DNA from: Rapana venosa
Taxonomy: Eukaryota > Mollusca > Gastropoda > Neogastropoda > Muricidae
Direction of reading: 5' to 3'
NCBI GenBank assembly: GCA_028751875.1
Contig: CM054155.1
Location: 15,682,825 to 15,746,824 of the forward strand
DNA length: 64,000 nucleotides
Part shown: piece after piece, positions 1-11,700 of the stretch
Layout: the number at the start of each line of letters is the position of its first letter
Position numbering within the stretch: position 1 is the stretch's first letter
The notes under the pieces: generated by a model
The model's database searches: none
The model's input: only the letters and a program-made list of their open reading frames with translations
Told to the model about the DNA's origin: nothing
Translations under genes and position numbers: made by a program

Positions 1-695
1 TCCCAGCTCTTCTCCATTTTTTTTGATAAAATCCTTCCTTTACAGTTTTTGATAAAACCCTTCCTTTACAGTTTTTGATAAAATCCTTCACAGTTTTTTA
101 AATTACCTTCCCTTTTTTGGTGGGGGATAAAAATCCTTTCTTTTTTGATAAAAATCCTTTTTTCACAGTTTTTGATAAAATCCTTTGGCAGTTTTTAAAA
201 AATAAAATCCTTCCTTTACAGTTTTTGATTTTTAAAAAATCCTTCCTTCACGGTTTTTGATAAAATCCTTCCTTCACAGTTTTTGATAAAAATCCTTCAG
301 TTTTTTATATAAATCCTTCCTTCAGTTTCTGATAAAATCCTTCCTTCACAGTTTCTGATAAAATCCTTCCTGTACAGTTTTTGATATTTTAAAAAAAAAT
401 CCTTCAGTTTTTGATAAAACCCTTTCTTCACAGTTTTTTTAAATAAAATCCTTCCTTCAGTTTTTGATAAAGATCCTTCCTTCGCAGTTTTTGATAAAAA
501 TCCGTCACAGTTTTTGATAAAATCCTTCCTTCGCTGTTTTTTTTTTATAAAAATCCTTCCTGTACACTTTTTGATTTTTTTAAAAATCCTTTACAGTTTT
601 TGATAAAATCCTTCACAGTTTTGATAAAATACTTCCTTTACAATTTTTGATAAAATCATTTCTTCACAGATTTTGATAAAATCCTTTCTTCACAG
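1..695. repeat. Degenerate T-rich tandem array, about 25-bp unit
   Basis: The stretch is built from diverged copies of a unit of the form cagtttttgataaaatcctt, with variable poly-T and poly-A insertions. It continues beyond the left window edge, so its full size is unknown. It lies upstream of the DDX3 last coding exon and is therefore probably intronic. No coding potential is seen. Confidence 0.85.
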
Positions 696-699
696 GAAT

Positions 700-1662
700 G
701 GATAGAATACTTGTAAGAAAGAACAGTGCTAATAATAATAAGGCCACATGGAATGTTCATGGTTTCACATGGTATATGAAAACAGTCTGAGTTTTCTCAA
801 GTCAACCTGAGTGGGAATGGAAAAAAGTACAGCTGCTAGAAATGAAGGCTATGCATTGACTTTTTATGAAGACTTTTTGCTTAGGAATAATACATATATA
901 TATATATATATGTATGTATGTTTGTCCAACGATGACCTCCAAAACGGCAAAGGAGGCAGCTGCTGTTTTGGAAACTGGACAGAAATTTGATTATAGTGGA
1001 GATGCCTTGCCCACAGCACATCCCACTCTCTCGGCCAAGTGGGCATAAGGACAGTCAGCGTTGGAGATGCTCTCCAAAGGCCAACCAGCCCCCAGGGCTG
1101 CAGCACATAAGGACTGTGCGGGTCAAGCCTCCTAGTCAGAGAGTCATAGTCGATCACTAAAGACTAAGCTGTAAAGTGGAATTCCATGAGTGGGAAAGCC
1201 ACTGGTCATACAGCCTCTAACCTTGCTGTTGCCCCCAGCGTCAATAGTTTAATCAAGAACTGTGGTAAAGCCCAGGCGCTGACGGCATATATATATATAT
1301 ATATATGCTTTATGTGGTATCTTTCAACTGCAAACTATTCCTTTTGGTTGGGGAAATTCATTTTCAGTTGTGTTCCGGGTTAGCAACTTTATACAGAAAC
1401 ACAGTCAGCTGTAGGTGTATCTCCCACTGTCCATTCTGCACTTTCCAGTATTTGGTAAACATGGTTGATAGTCCTACACCATTCTACTCAAATGGGGGGA
1501 GACGGAAGAAGAGTGCTGTTTGTTAAACATGTGATAGGACTGTAAAGGACTCCTGGTTTGTTCAGTTTGAAGGAGAATTCTTGACAGATGGGTTAGAGTG
1601 CATTTAGAATAATCTGCATGCATCCTGGAGAAATAGAAACTTTCAAACTCAACTGTGTGCAG
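700..1662 (+). other. Probable DDX3 intron, 3' part
   Basis: No exon was recognised between the tandem array and the DDX3 exon. The stretch holds one dispersed repeat (about 908-1135), two short TA microsatellites (895-910 and 1288-1308) and ends in ctgtgtgcag, a usable 3' splice site. Confidence 0.6.
908..1135 (+). repeat. Dispersed repeat family E, copy 1
   Basis: The segment from 'tgtttgtccaacgatgacct' to 'gcagcacataaggactgtgc' is closely matched at 29799-30010 in the same orientation. The short open frames on either strand recur in both copies and reflect the repeat, not a gene. Its class is not recognised. Confidence 0.8.
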
Positions 1663-1891
1663 GTTCAACAACTCGGGTGCAGGGTTTGGCGGCCGTGATT
1701 ACCGTCAGAACAAGCCTCCTGGCAAGAGCTTTGGTGGTAGCCAGGGTGGTGGGGGGGGCTTCAACAACCAGGGTGGTGGCTTCCCCCAACAACAGTACAG
1801 CCAAGGCTATGGGGGCTATGGTGGCAGCTATGGCGGCAACTACGGTGGCAGCTATGGCGGGGGCTCTTCCAAAGACTGGTGGGGCAACTAA
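1663..1891 (+). CDS. DDX3: DDX3/PL10-type DEAD-box RNA helicase, last coding exon (partial gene)
   Basis: This exon encodes the C-terminal tail of an ATP-dependent RNA helicase of the DDX3 (PL10/Ded1) group, which unwinds mRNA 5' leaders during translation initiation and acts in RNP granules. It starts after ctgtgtgcag with the third base of a codon, then reads FNNSGAGFGGRDYRQ, a Gly/Tyr/Ser-rich stretch (GGYGGSYGGNYGGSYGG) and ends KDWWGN followed by TAA at 1889-1891. From knowledge of the family, DDX3 proteins have a (A/G)RDYRQ segment after the helicase core and finish in DWWGN, so the match is diagnostic although only about 75 residues are in the window. The helicase core lies to the left, outside the sequence. 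Vasa/DDX4 is a less likely alternative because it lacks this WWGN ending. The gene converges on RB1. Confidence 0.88.
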
Positions 1892-1898
1892 GCGTCAG
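1892..1898 (+). other. Start of DDX3 3' UTR, ending at a probable splice donor
   Basis: Seven bases after the stop codon the sequence CAG|gtgagt forms a strong 5' splice site at 1898/1899. A junction this close to the stop is not expected to trigger nonsense-mediated decay. Splicing to the acceptor at 3474/3475 is an inference. Confidence 0.45.
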
Positions 1899-2190
1899 GT
1901 GAGTAGTGGCTGCAGTGAATCGTCAGGAATGCCTTGCTGGGAAGAAGAAAAGAGAATTCAGGGGATTCTGAGAGAGAATGGATTCAGAGCGACAATGATC
2001 GTTCCTGGTCAATGCCTTAGGTGGTAGGAAATAGGAGAAAGGTCTGCGTAGGTGATGTGGGCAAGAGGAGAGGAGTCATGAATAGAAGTTGAAGCCCAGT
2101 CAGAGAGGGCAGGAGGGTGCGTGACCAAGTCTGCAGGGCTAGAAAAGTTGACTTTATGTATTGTGTTGGTTTGGTTTTCACAAGTAGAAT

Positions 2191-3294
2191 TTAACCCTAG
2201 TGGCACGGTTCCCGGAATATTCCGGGAAAGGCGGGTCTAGGCTGTGTGGCGGATTCCGGGATGACGTGGGTGGTCATAGTTGAAAGCTTACTTTCGCTTT
2301 CAAAGGTCAGCCAATGAATGTTAAGGCCGTTGTAGGCCCGCAGAAAGGGGTGAAGGTCGTTTGACACACACAAGCAACGAAGAATCTGATTGGTTAAGAG
2401 TGTATTTTATTTTTTTTTCGGACCAGCCGAGATCGTCTTCAACAAAAATGGCGGCCAGCGTTTGCACTAGAATTTCTTCAAGCGTTTTTCTAGCTTTTTT
2501 ACAAAATTGACAGCGAGGAGGAGTTTTAGAGGCTGGATTTGGTTGAAATAAACAATGAGAGAGACGATGAGGTAAGGATTGTGGAATATTTTTGAAAAAC
2601 TTGGTAAAAATCGATCGCGATCGGACTGAATCGAGCGGTGCTACTTTTGCTGGATGGACTTTTTCGCTACTCGGCAATTTCGACGTCACAGATTGTTTTA
2701 CTTTATTTTGACGCAACAAGGCTTCGAAATAACTGTTGTTGAGTCAAATCGCTATGCTGCTGAGTACTTTGCATCACATGAAATCAAGCGATCTTTGTAT
2801 TTTTGTCATAGAAAGCCACCACTTCGCACATTCCGCCATGACGGTCGCGATGGCGTCGATCCTGTCGCTGAACTTTTCCGAGTATTTGGTGACCGATAAA
2901 GCGATACAAACTCCTTATTTTTTGAAAACTAATGTCAAGAAATAGTGTTTACCTAATCATGACATTTATGCACCGCAAGAACTTTGCTTATCGTGTTAAA
3001 ATCGATCCGGGGCCCTGACAGTGGAACAGTGATCGGTAGTGCGAACATGATTTTTTTTTTTTTTTTTTTTTTTACATAATCATAAACACTACACACTATT
3101 ATAAAATTATACTCATTTAAAAGCATATTATCTCTTCTTTCCAGTGATCTATAGCTTAACACATTTAATTCAGTTTTATATATCAATATCAAGGGTTGTT
3201 TGAGCCCACCATGCTCCAAAACAATGCTAGCCAATGTTAATTCAGCCAATAGAAGTGAGGCTTGTTGCTGTTTATTTAGCGCTACTAGGGTTAA
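2191..3294 (+). mobile_element. Decayed piggyBac element (family 2), TTAA-flanked
   Basis: The element is bounded by TTAA at 2191-2194 and 3291-3294. Its ends are inverted repeats: CCCTAGTGGCAC at the left and, read inward on the other strand, CCCTAGTAGCGC at the right. TTAA target duplications are the hallmark of piggyBac transposons. Inside, 2654-2899 (+) encodes a fragment with EITVVESNRYAAEYF, matching the N-terminal part of piggyBac transposases (consensus of the type 'I..ETN.YA'). At about 1.1 kb the copy lacks the DDE catalytic region. It contains a T-tract (about 3051-3074). It sits in the presumed DDX3 3' UTR intron. Confidence 0.82.
2654..2899 (+). pseudogene. piggyBac transposase N-terminal fragment
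   Basis: An 81-codon open frame that ends at a TGA. The segment around ITVVESNRYA aligns by eye with the start of the piggyBac DDE domain (DDE_Tnp_1_7), where a conserved ESN/ETN-x-YA motif occurs. The three catalytic aspartates and the C-terminal Cys-rich finger are absent. An upstream ATGGCGGCC at about 2449 could have been the original start but its frame is closed within 20 codons. Confidence 0.65.
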
Positions 3295-3474
3295 TAAGTG
3301 AAAGGTATGCTTCTAGAATAGTTGAAAAGACGGTCCTTTTTATTTCCATATTGATTTGTAGCTTTGTGTAGTTTCTTCATAGCAGGGATATGTGCTGTGT
3401 ATCCATGATATTGCTGGTTTTTCCCTTACAGTAGAACAGTTTCTCAGTGTGTGTGTGTGTGTGTGTGTGTGCAG

Positions 3475-6400
3475 GATGAAGCTTCTGCTACCCCAGGCTG
3501 TGTTACTGTCACCCGGGGAAGATCTGTTGGTGGATTTTCTTTTTCAGTGTTGTTTTTACATCCTTTTTCTTTTTATCTCTCCCAAGCTTAGAATAAGTTG
3601 TGCAACTTGAAGAGGACTAGATTTTTAGAATCAAACCCAGTAAGGAACTGATAGTTTTCCCACTTCTTTTAGAGAAAGATCACTTTCGTGGTTTTTTGGT
3701 TTCTTTTTATTCAGCTTTTAAGTGGAATTGTTAAAAAGTGCCCCCTCTTCCCCCCTCTAAATTTGTGTGTTTTGACAGCCTGTCACTCCTCAAGATAAAG
3801 CAGAACTTTGTGCTTGATTGTTAATAATGTATTTTGTCATTGATGTGGAGGAGAATTGCATTAACAGCTACGGGCAGGGAGAAGGTTTTCCCTCCCAGTA
3901 AATGAATCTTGATGTAGTTCACAAACAGTACACTCTGTTCATTGTGTTATTACAGAAAACTGGAACGATAGTTACTATGTTTTGGGTCTGTGTGTACCAC
4001 AGCATTCAAAAAAAAAATCTTTTTAACATGTCCACAAATAATGAATTTGGGTAAAGTGCAGTAGACTGTACCAGTCAGATGCACAAAAACGAAAAATGTA
4101 TGCAAGGTAAGGCAAATTAAAGTTTTATCAGAAGCTGTTGAAATGTCCATTCCACTTAGTTGGTAATGAATCCATTCCAGTTGCCGGTAGATTTTTTTTC
4201 CCCTTATGGAGGTGGTAGGACAGAAATGACTTTGCACTAAGAACGGAAAAATTTGGGGAGGACAGTGACGTTTTTTGTTCAGTGAGCTGCATTTTGCAGC
4301 TACCACAGGGGCTCGGGTGTTTGGGGCACCTAGGGCCTTGGTTCTGGTCACGGCTTCTCCTGGTAGCTGTGAGTGCAGGTTTTCTTCAGTCACAGTCCCC
4401 ACCCCCACCCCATGGTGACCTTTTTGTCCATTGTTATCGTACCGTTTTCCAGGAATTAGCATTCATAGTTATAGATTGAACATTTGTCACCTGTGGAAAA
4501 GAACTTCAGTGTTGCGGAGAAATGACGTGTGAAGCGACACATATCTTAATTGGACCATTTTTCTCGCCATTCGTCATTGTGAGTGGGCGTGTTTTCTTGT
4601 AACCTTTTTTTTTTTGTCAGAGGTGGTGTTCTTCTTGTGTGTTGTTTTTCAGTGTTGTTGTGGTGGCCTATTGTATGTATGCTGTGGTTACACACAGTGC
4701 AGTGATCTGTTCACAACACTTCAGTGGATTGTGTCCTTGCCAGTGTTCTGGAACTGATCTTTTGGTTACATTGTAGTGATGTTTCCTCTTTGTGTATGCT
4801 TTGTTGATGGGTTTTTCTGGTGTTTTTTTGTTTTGTTTTTTAGTGTGTTTATTTTTATGTTATGTTTTGAAGATGTCTGATGTTGGCTTATTTCTTCAAA
4901 ATTGTTCGATTTTTTTTTTCTTCTTTTTTTTTCTTTTCTTTTTTTATAAAAAAGATAATCTTAAGATTTTTTTTTTGGTTGGTCATTGTCTAAATGTGAT
5001 TTTTGTAAGTGTGCACTGGTGTTGTAGTGTAAAGCAGGGTAGAGAAAATAATTTAATTTGACAAAAGGAATCGGGGGTTTTGAAAGTATGCAGAGTTAGC
5101 AGGTCTTTCAGCTGTGCATGTCTGGGAGTAGAATGGTGGCAAGAAGTGCAGAGTTGTTGTGCCAGCTGCAGACATGATTCATAGTCCTGTGGCTGCTGCT
5201 GCTGTTGTGGACTTGTCACAAGAAGTCTGCTTTGAAAGGTGAAATCTGGTTGGATTAATGTCATCTGTATGTGTGTGTGTGTATATATATTATGCTCACA
5301 GCTTTCCCTCGTGGTTATGTCTACAAAGAGGTATCGTTTACTTGTTTTTTTTTCTTTATGTACCTGAGGGGCAACCAAGTTTTTGCCAAGTGTTTGTGAC
5401 GCCTTAGCAAGAACAAAATCAACCAAGTTGTGTGTATATATATTAAGGGATGTGTATGTATATGGTGTATACATATGCATGTATAGAAGCAGCCTGGTCA
5501 AATGAGTTGGTACTTAATAAAGCACATTATTATGATTCCATCCATATTTGGACATTGTCGATTCACAACACACTCTCATATGTTAAAAAGAGTCGTGATT
5601 GTATATTCATGCGTGCAATTTGCATATCCTGGATTTTTTTTTTTTTTTTAATCTGTACCCACCTACACATTACCTTTTCAAATGTTCTGTTTTCTGAAAC
5701 AAAATTGTGTTCAGAAAGTAAATACCTTTTATGATATGTATATTTCTCACAGAAATATGGGCTTCAGTAAAATTGGAGTGTTGATTTTACCAGTGATTTT
5801 TGCAAAGGAGAATAAGACAAGGACAGGCAAAAAATTCGCTGATAATCAATTCCTCATGCAATCCGAATTCTTGTAGAATTTGATGAGGATAGCATTTTAG
5901 ATGAGGGAAAAAAAGAACAGTAAAAGTAGAGGCTGTACCGTAATCTATGCAGAGATGGAGCAAAATTTAGAAGACAGCCCAAGTATAAATTGCAAAAGTC
6001 AAGAAAATCATAATGTTGGATTGGGAGGTTGGGAAGAGAGGATAGACTTGTGTAAATACTGTAAAATGATGGGTGTTGAGTTTTAACACTCAGGCTTTGT
6101 ATTTTATCCTTTTGTATTTACATTTGTATAACTCATTCAACAAAATCTCCACATTTTATCATTGAAATTTTCTTTTGGGGGAGGGGGTGGGGGGGTGCGT
6201 ATATCCCATTTTCTGTCTGTTGGAGCAGACACAGTGGCTCTTGTTCCTGAGCCAAAAGGCACATGATCTTTGTGAATTCTTCTCCATTTCTGACTTTTGA
6301 TGCGTAGAAAGGTGCTGCTATTTTAGAATAGTTATTTTGAATACATGAAGGAGAAGAATGAGAGAGTCCTAAAAATCTTCTTTTTTTTTAAATTTCTTTT

Positions 6401-7370
6401 TTTTTTAACATCTGGGCTTGTGAAATGTGTTATGTTATTCCGAGCCAATGTGACACTTGGCATGGAGTAATGATAAACACACTAATAATATTGTTCGTGT
6501 TGGTGGGAAATATATTGAATTAGTCTGATCATATCAGAGCCAAAGAGATTTATATTTAGTATTTTTACTGCCTTTGCCCGTTCCAACATGTGATTGTGTG
6601 TGTTGTGCGCAGTTATTGAATACATAATCATGGTTGAGTGCACAGAGTGGATATGAGGGGTTGTGTGAACATGTCCAAAATGGATGGATTGTAATCTTAC
6701 ATGTTTTGTTGGTAACAACAGCTAGTCTTTCCTGACATTCTTCTGGGCGTCCCCCCTTTTTTTTTTTCCCCTTCCCGTTTCTCTGAGAAAACATAATGTT
6801 CAAGTCAAACCAGTCTGGTGAAGTGATATGTTTGTCTATGAGCATGCCTTTGCACAAACATTTCTCGTAACTTTATTTTGTCCTTTTTTTTTTCATTTGG
6901 CCATGTATCATATTTTTTGTGGTTTTGTCAATCTTGGCGGCTTTTGACAGTTTTTTGACACTTGGTCTATGACCCTTCCCAAACCCCCAGACACCCCCTC
7001 CCGTTTTGCTTTATTTTTCTGACAGATTTTTTTCCTTTTGTTTGATTTGTGTGTATCTGATTTAGTTTTTGGTGTTGAGCCGTCATTGGATAGAATGAAA
7101 TTCTTTTGTTTTTGTTTCCCCACGAGGCATTTTTTTAAAAGTATGTTATTGAAATTGAATTTTCATGTGTGTCTGGTTGGTTGTTTTCATTCAAAAGTGT
7201 TTGAAAACTGAAACCTTTGAAATAGCTTGGTTGCAGTGTCTTTTTTTGTTCTTGTTGTTTCTCTCCAGGAAAAGATGTTACAGCATCTCTAAATTATTGA
7301 TTTAAAACCCTTTTTTGTTATTGACTATGAATCCTTTTTTTTTTCTTAATAAAGGCTGCATTCTTTTCAT
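3475..7370 (+). other. Candidate DDX3 3' UTR exon and T-rich flank
   Basis: A GT microsatellite ending in gtgtgtgcag makes a plausible acceptor at 3474/3475. The following 4 kb is T-rich on the + strand, has no SINE copy and no recognisable coding exon, which would fit a long 3' UTR. AATAAA at 7348-7353 followed by a long T tract is one possible end; AATAAA also occurs near 5516, so the end is not settled. All of this is inference from composition and signals. Confidence 0.35.
7348..7353 (+). terminator. Candidate DDX3 polyadenylation signal AATAAA
   Basis: AATAAA followed within 30 bases by a T-rich stretch. It is one of several possible signals downstream of the DDX3 stop codon and is not supported by transcript data. 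Confidence 0.3.
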
Positions 7371-8309
7371 ATTTGATTTTTTTTTTTTTTTTTGGGTGGT
7401 CCAGTTTATTGCTTTATGATTTTAACACACAAGAATCATATGCTGTTATAATCACAAACATCAGATTCATTGGTGATATGAGTGAGCACAGTTTCTTCTT
7501 TTGGCCTTGTGCTGAAGGCAAGCTCATTTTTTTTAAAAAATGGTTAAAATCTTGTCATGGCCAAAAGCTTGAAGACTTTAGGATAACTAACATATCAAGA
7601 TAGTATAAGAAGAAAATGAGTCCACTTAAACAATCTCTTGTTTCCAGCATTATTGTGTGCTTTTTGTTGTTGTGAATGGTAATTGTGGTATTTTTCAATG
7701 TGTTGTGGACAACATATGATTTTTGGTTAAAATGAATACTGTTAGCAGTGTTACATTTTGTAAGTTTGTTCCTTTTTTTTTCTTATTTTACTTGGAAATG
7801 ATTGTCCTTTTTCAAGTTATTCTGCTCTACTCTATGTAACACTTGCTGAAGAAACGGCGATCTTTGAGGGGTTTGGTTTTTTTTAAAGGGGGGTGGGGGT
7901 GGTGGCAAATGAATGGGGGGGGGGGGGGGGGGTTACCATGAAATTCATAACTGGAGTTGGAATCTTGAAAACAACAGCGTGTGTGTGTTCTTTGTGTAGT
8001 GTCATTGGGGGGGTTAATATATATATATTTTTTAAAATCTAAAGAAATATGTGTAAATTATGGTTGGTTCAAATCATAATTATGTGTCGCTATATGTTTT
8101 ATGTTTCCTTGAAAATATGATTGTGCAGAAATTTTTAGAATGGCACAACAGCAAAGTGAGAACATCACAGTTAAAGCAGAACGGGTTCTTGCACCTTTCA
8201 TGTAAAAAGAAATGGAAACGGTCTACTTGCTTGCAGTTCAAACAAGTCAGAGCGGAGACTAAAGAGATAATTGGTGCCATATTGCAATCATGGCTGCCAG
8301 GAACAAGGA

Positions 8310-8572
8310 GAAATAGTGACCTCACGTTGATATTTATTTATCTATTTTTTATTTATACCACTTTAAGTCACGGCAGATTTCTCTGCGTGAAATTTGGGCT
8401 GCTCTCCCCGGAGAGAGTGCGTCGCCTCAAGAGCAGCGCCACCCATATTTTTTTTCTTTCTGCAACTATATTTGTTTCCCTATTAGAGTGGCTTTTTTCT
8501 ACAGAATTTTGCCAGGGAGAACTCTGGTTGCTGTGGGTTCTTTTATGTGCGTTTAATAATTATGTGTAAGAC

Positions 8573-8606
<34 letters not shown>

Positions 8607-8750
8607 TAGCACCCAGACCACCACTCATGATCTAATGGTTGGGGGAAAAGTTTCAGGTCGAAACGGGATTCGAACCACCGCACACTTCAGACCCGGACTT
8701 TTTGCTTTTTAGGCAGGCGCATTACCTCTGGACCACAGATCGAGGTATTG
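8310..8750 (-). repeat. tRNA-derived SINE, family C, inverted copy
   Basis: On the minus strand the copy begins with a tRNA-like head containing a B-box-like ggttcgaatcccg and continues through 'actagcacccagaccaccac' into a tail matching 'gagaaatctgccgtgac'. The same family occurs forward at 60128-60490 and inverted at 31555-31765. Confidence 0.75.
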
Positions 8751-8759
8751 GTTACCGTT

Positions 8760-11700
8760 TGCATAGCCATTAGAATCAAAGCATCAGGGACAGTATGTAT
8801 GCTTTTCCGTTATGGCTGTTGCATGAACAGAATTGGTCAATATTCATCATCAGTTTTTATCGAAACAACCATCAGAAAAAGTAGAGGGTTAGCTATTTTC
8901 AGTGTGTATAAGTGCTTTAGCCCATGTTTGTGCCTAGTCCATGACAGCTTGTTTTCCCTGTTCATTACCCTGTCTTGAAACCCTGTTTGACCAAGTGGAT
9001 AAGATGTCTCGTGCTGGATTCGTGGGTCACAGGTTTGAATCCCTCTTGTGACATATTCGGAAGACTTTTTTTTTTTAAAGGAGCCAGAATTGATGCAACC
9101 TCTATTCCTCTTGAACTGAGGTTTCATCCTTGCATTCATGTCCAAACCCATTCCTCCTTTCAAAGAAGAGAAGGCCCCTGGTGTGTTTGTGGGAGTGGAT
9201 GGTACCACACGCCAGTATCATGTTCAAACGTTCGTGAGACACGAGCTATAATTACCTGATTGGTGGGGTACAAGTCTCGCCAGAAGTGAGCTTTGGGGTT
9301 TTGGATACAGAACGATGATGATGAAATACCGTGTGTTGTTTTAATGTGTTTAGTTTGGCAAAGAGATGGTATCATTGATGAGCAAATGTTGAGATTTGGA
9401 GCGCAAACCTGTCAAATGACTGTGCAATATTGTACAGGAGTAATCCATTGGAGAAGACAAAACTCGTTTTGTTTGTGTTATTCCAGAGTGAAGTAAACAT
9501 TTTACTATGCTGGGTTAATTAAATCTAGTGCTGTTATGTCATGGACAAGTTTTGCTTGGTGTTGTTTTTTTTTAATGGAAAAACCACCACCGATAAGGAA
9601 TCAATGGTTCCGGCAGATCTCAGTCCTTTGTTTCATAGCAAATGTTACTCAGTTCCAATCTAGTTTTATGTAAGATCTTTCTCTCACTCAGCTACAACCA
9701 TGACTTGCCTGTACCTTCTAATTCTAAAGTGACCAAGGTTGAAAACTTTAGGACCAAATGTAGGCAGCATAGAAGTTTGTCACTTTTTTTGTTTTTTAAT
9801 GTTGACAGAGAGACTAGTAGTAACTTCAACTTTAGCCAAATATTTTTTCCTTGAGAAAGATTTTTTTATCCCTAAGAAGTGATGCAGAAACTGATTTTTG
9901 AAGTCTTTATCAAAAGAACTTGTGACAGCTGTATTCCATTATGTGACACTGTCCATGCGTGTATATTTGATATTCCAAAAGTATTAACCGTTTTAAAAAG
10001 GGTCAGTTTGTTTAAGGTTTTGTTTCATGTGCAATGTTTTCTGATGCATGTGCATGTAAGGAGGGAAAAATTCACAAAGTAGCTGTGGTTGTTTCTCGAT
10101 CCTCCACCACCATACACAGGTATGGCATATCTGTTTTCTGAGCGAGTCAAGTAAGCTTCTCTAATATTCATTATTCTGTGTAATTTAGTACTGTGTAGCA
10201 GGCTTTGAGCAGCATTAACATCACAATCTTTGAAAGTATTAGGGCATTAACAAATGGATTTTGACTTAGTGCTCTTCTCAAGTCTTATCAGGTAACCGTA
10301 TTTCACTACTCCATTTTGTGATAGGCACAACAAAGGTGCAGGATATTTTCTTTAGAGCATCATATTCCAGAGATTTTTTTAGAAAATAATAATTAACCAA
10401 AGTCTGGAGTATTGTGCATGGTGTTTACAGGACTAGTCAGTCATAGCCTTCAATTTAATCTGTGTATGTACATGGCAAGATTTCCTTCTGTTTGAGGCTG
10501 GCTAGGACAATCTGGGACCAAAATGTCCAAGTGGATTGCTGACGAGTGTATTGTGTGTATGTGTGGTGGAGATCATTTCTTTCTTTTTGATTGGGGTTTT
10601 TGTTGGTTTTTTTAAGTTTGGTTTTTCAATGTGTGGGGTGAGAATATAAGGCTTGGGAAAAGAAATCAAAATACTTTGTTGGGTTTGGGGGGGATACCAC
10701 TTGCTGTCGTGGTAGAGTTTACTTTCAGAAATTTGGGCTGCCCTCTTGGAGAAGGCATTGATATGTACTAACACAGAAAATTATATGGGAAGTGTGATCA
10801 GTGCGCAGTTAGCAATACTTTTTTTTTTGTTTTTTTGGGGGGAGGGAAGGCTGGAGGTCTTCTTCTATTAGAAGCATCCAAATTTCTGTTTGTACAGAGG
10901 ACAAATGGAGTGTTGTGGGTTGGCCATTGAAGTCGTGCAGTAGCAATGCTAGAGGCAACTAGGTCATTTTTCACAAGGATTGGACGAGTGTTGGTGGCCT
11001 ATTCCTTAGATGCCCCTGAAAGTTAAGTTGCTGCAGAATAGTGTATGGGGGGGGTGTTTTTTTAAGTTAATAAACAGTTCATTTGCCAAACACTTGATGG
11101 AAAGGAAGGAGGTGGGTGTCTCGGCTGATGAAGAAAACGTGTTGATGGGAGTGGAATAAAAAAAAAAAAAATTTTTTTAATATATTTCACAGTACAATCA
11201 ACGTGTATGTTGCCAATACCTGTCCAGTGCATTTTTGTCAACTGATCTCAGTGTCTATGCATACTAAAATGCCTAGTCAGTGTGGCCAGTTTTGGAGGAT
11301 TGGCTTTTCGTGGTATTGTGTTGGTATATGTTTGCCTCTTGCCTTTGGTTTTTATTTTATGGGAAGTGCGAACTTTTACACAGTATACATTTACAGCTGA
11401 AGTGGGCAATAGTAGAAAACGAAATTCCCAGAAATTATGTTTTTGATAATCCTGTCTCAGTATTTTTTTTCCATTTTATTGCAAATTGTCTTAAAGGATC
11501 CTTTATATGAACCCCCTCAAATGATTTGTACGATCGGACATAGGAATTGCTTGAAGTTTTCTTCCAGCAGACATTAGTTGTCCATTCATGGTCTTCAGTC
11601 CTTATTCCCATTCAATGATGACAACAATGGCCAAATCATAAAAGCAAAGTATGTTCCTCTGCCAAATTACAAAGCCAAACAATCAGAACATTCTTCCTTT

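Noticed and set aside
2009..2719. CpG-containing ATGGCGGCC region near 2449 as a gene promoter and start codon
   Set aside because: It lies inside a TTAA-bounded piggyBac element and the frame closes within 20 codons.
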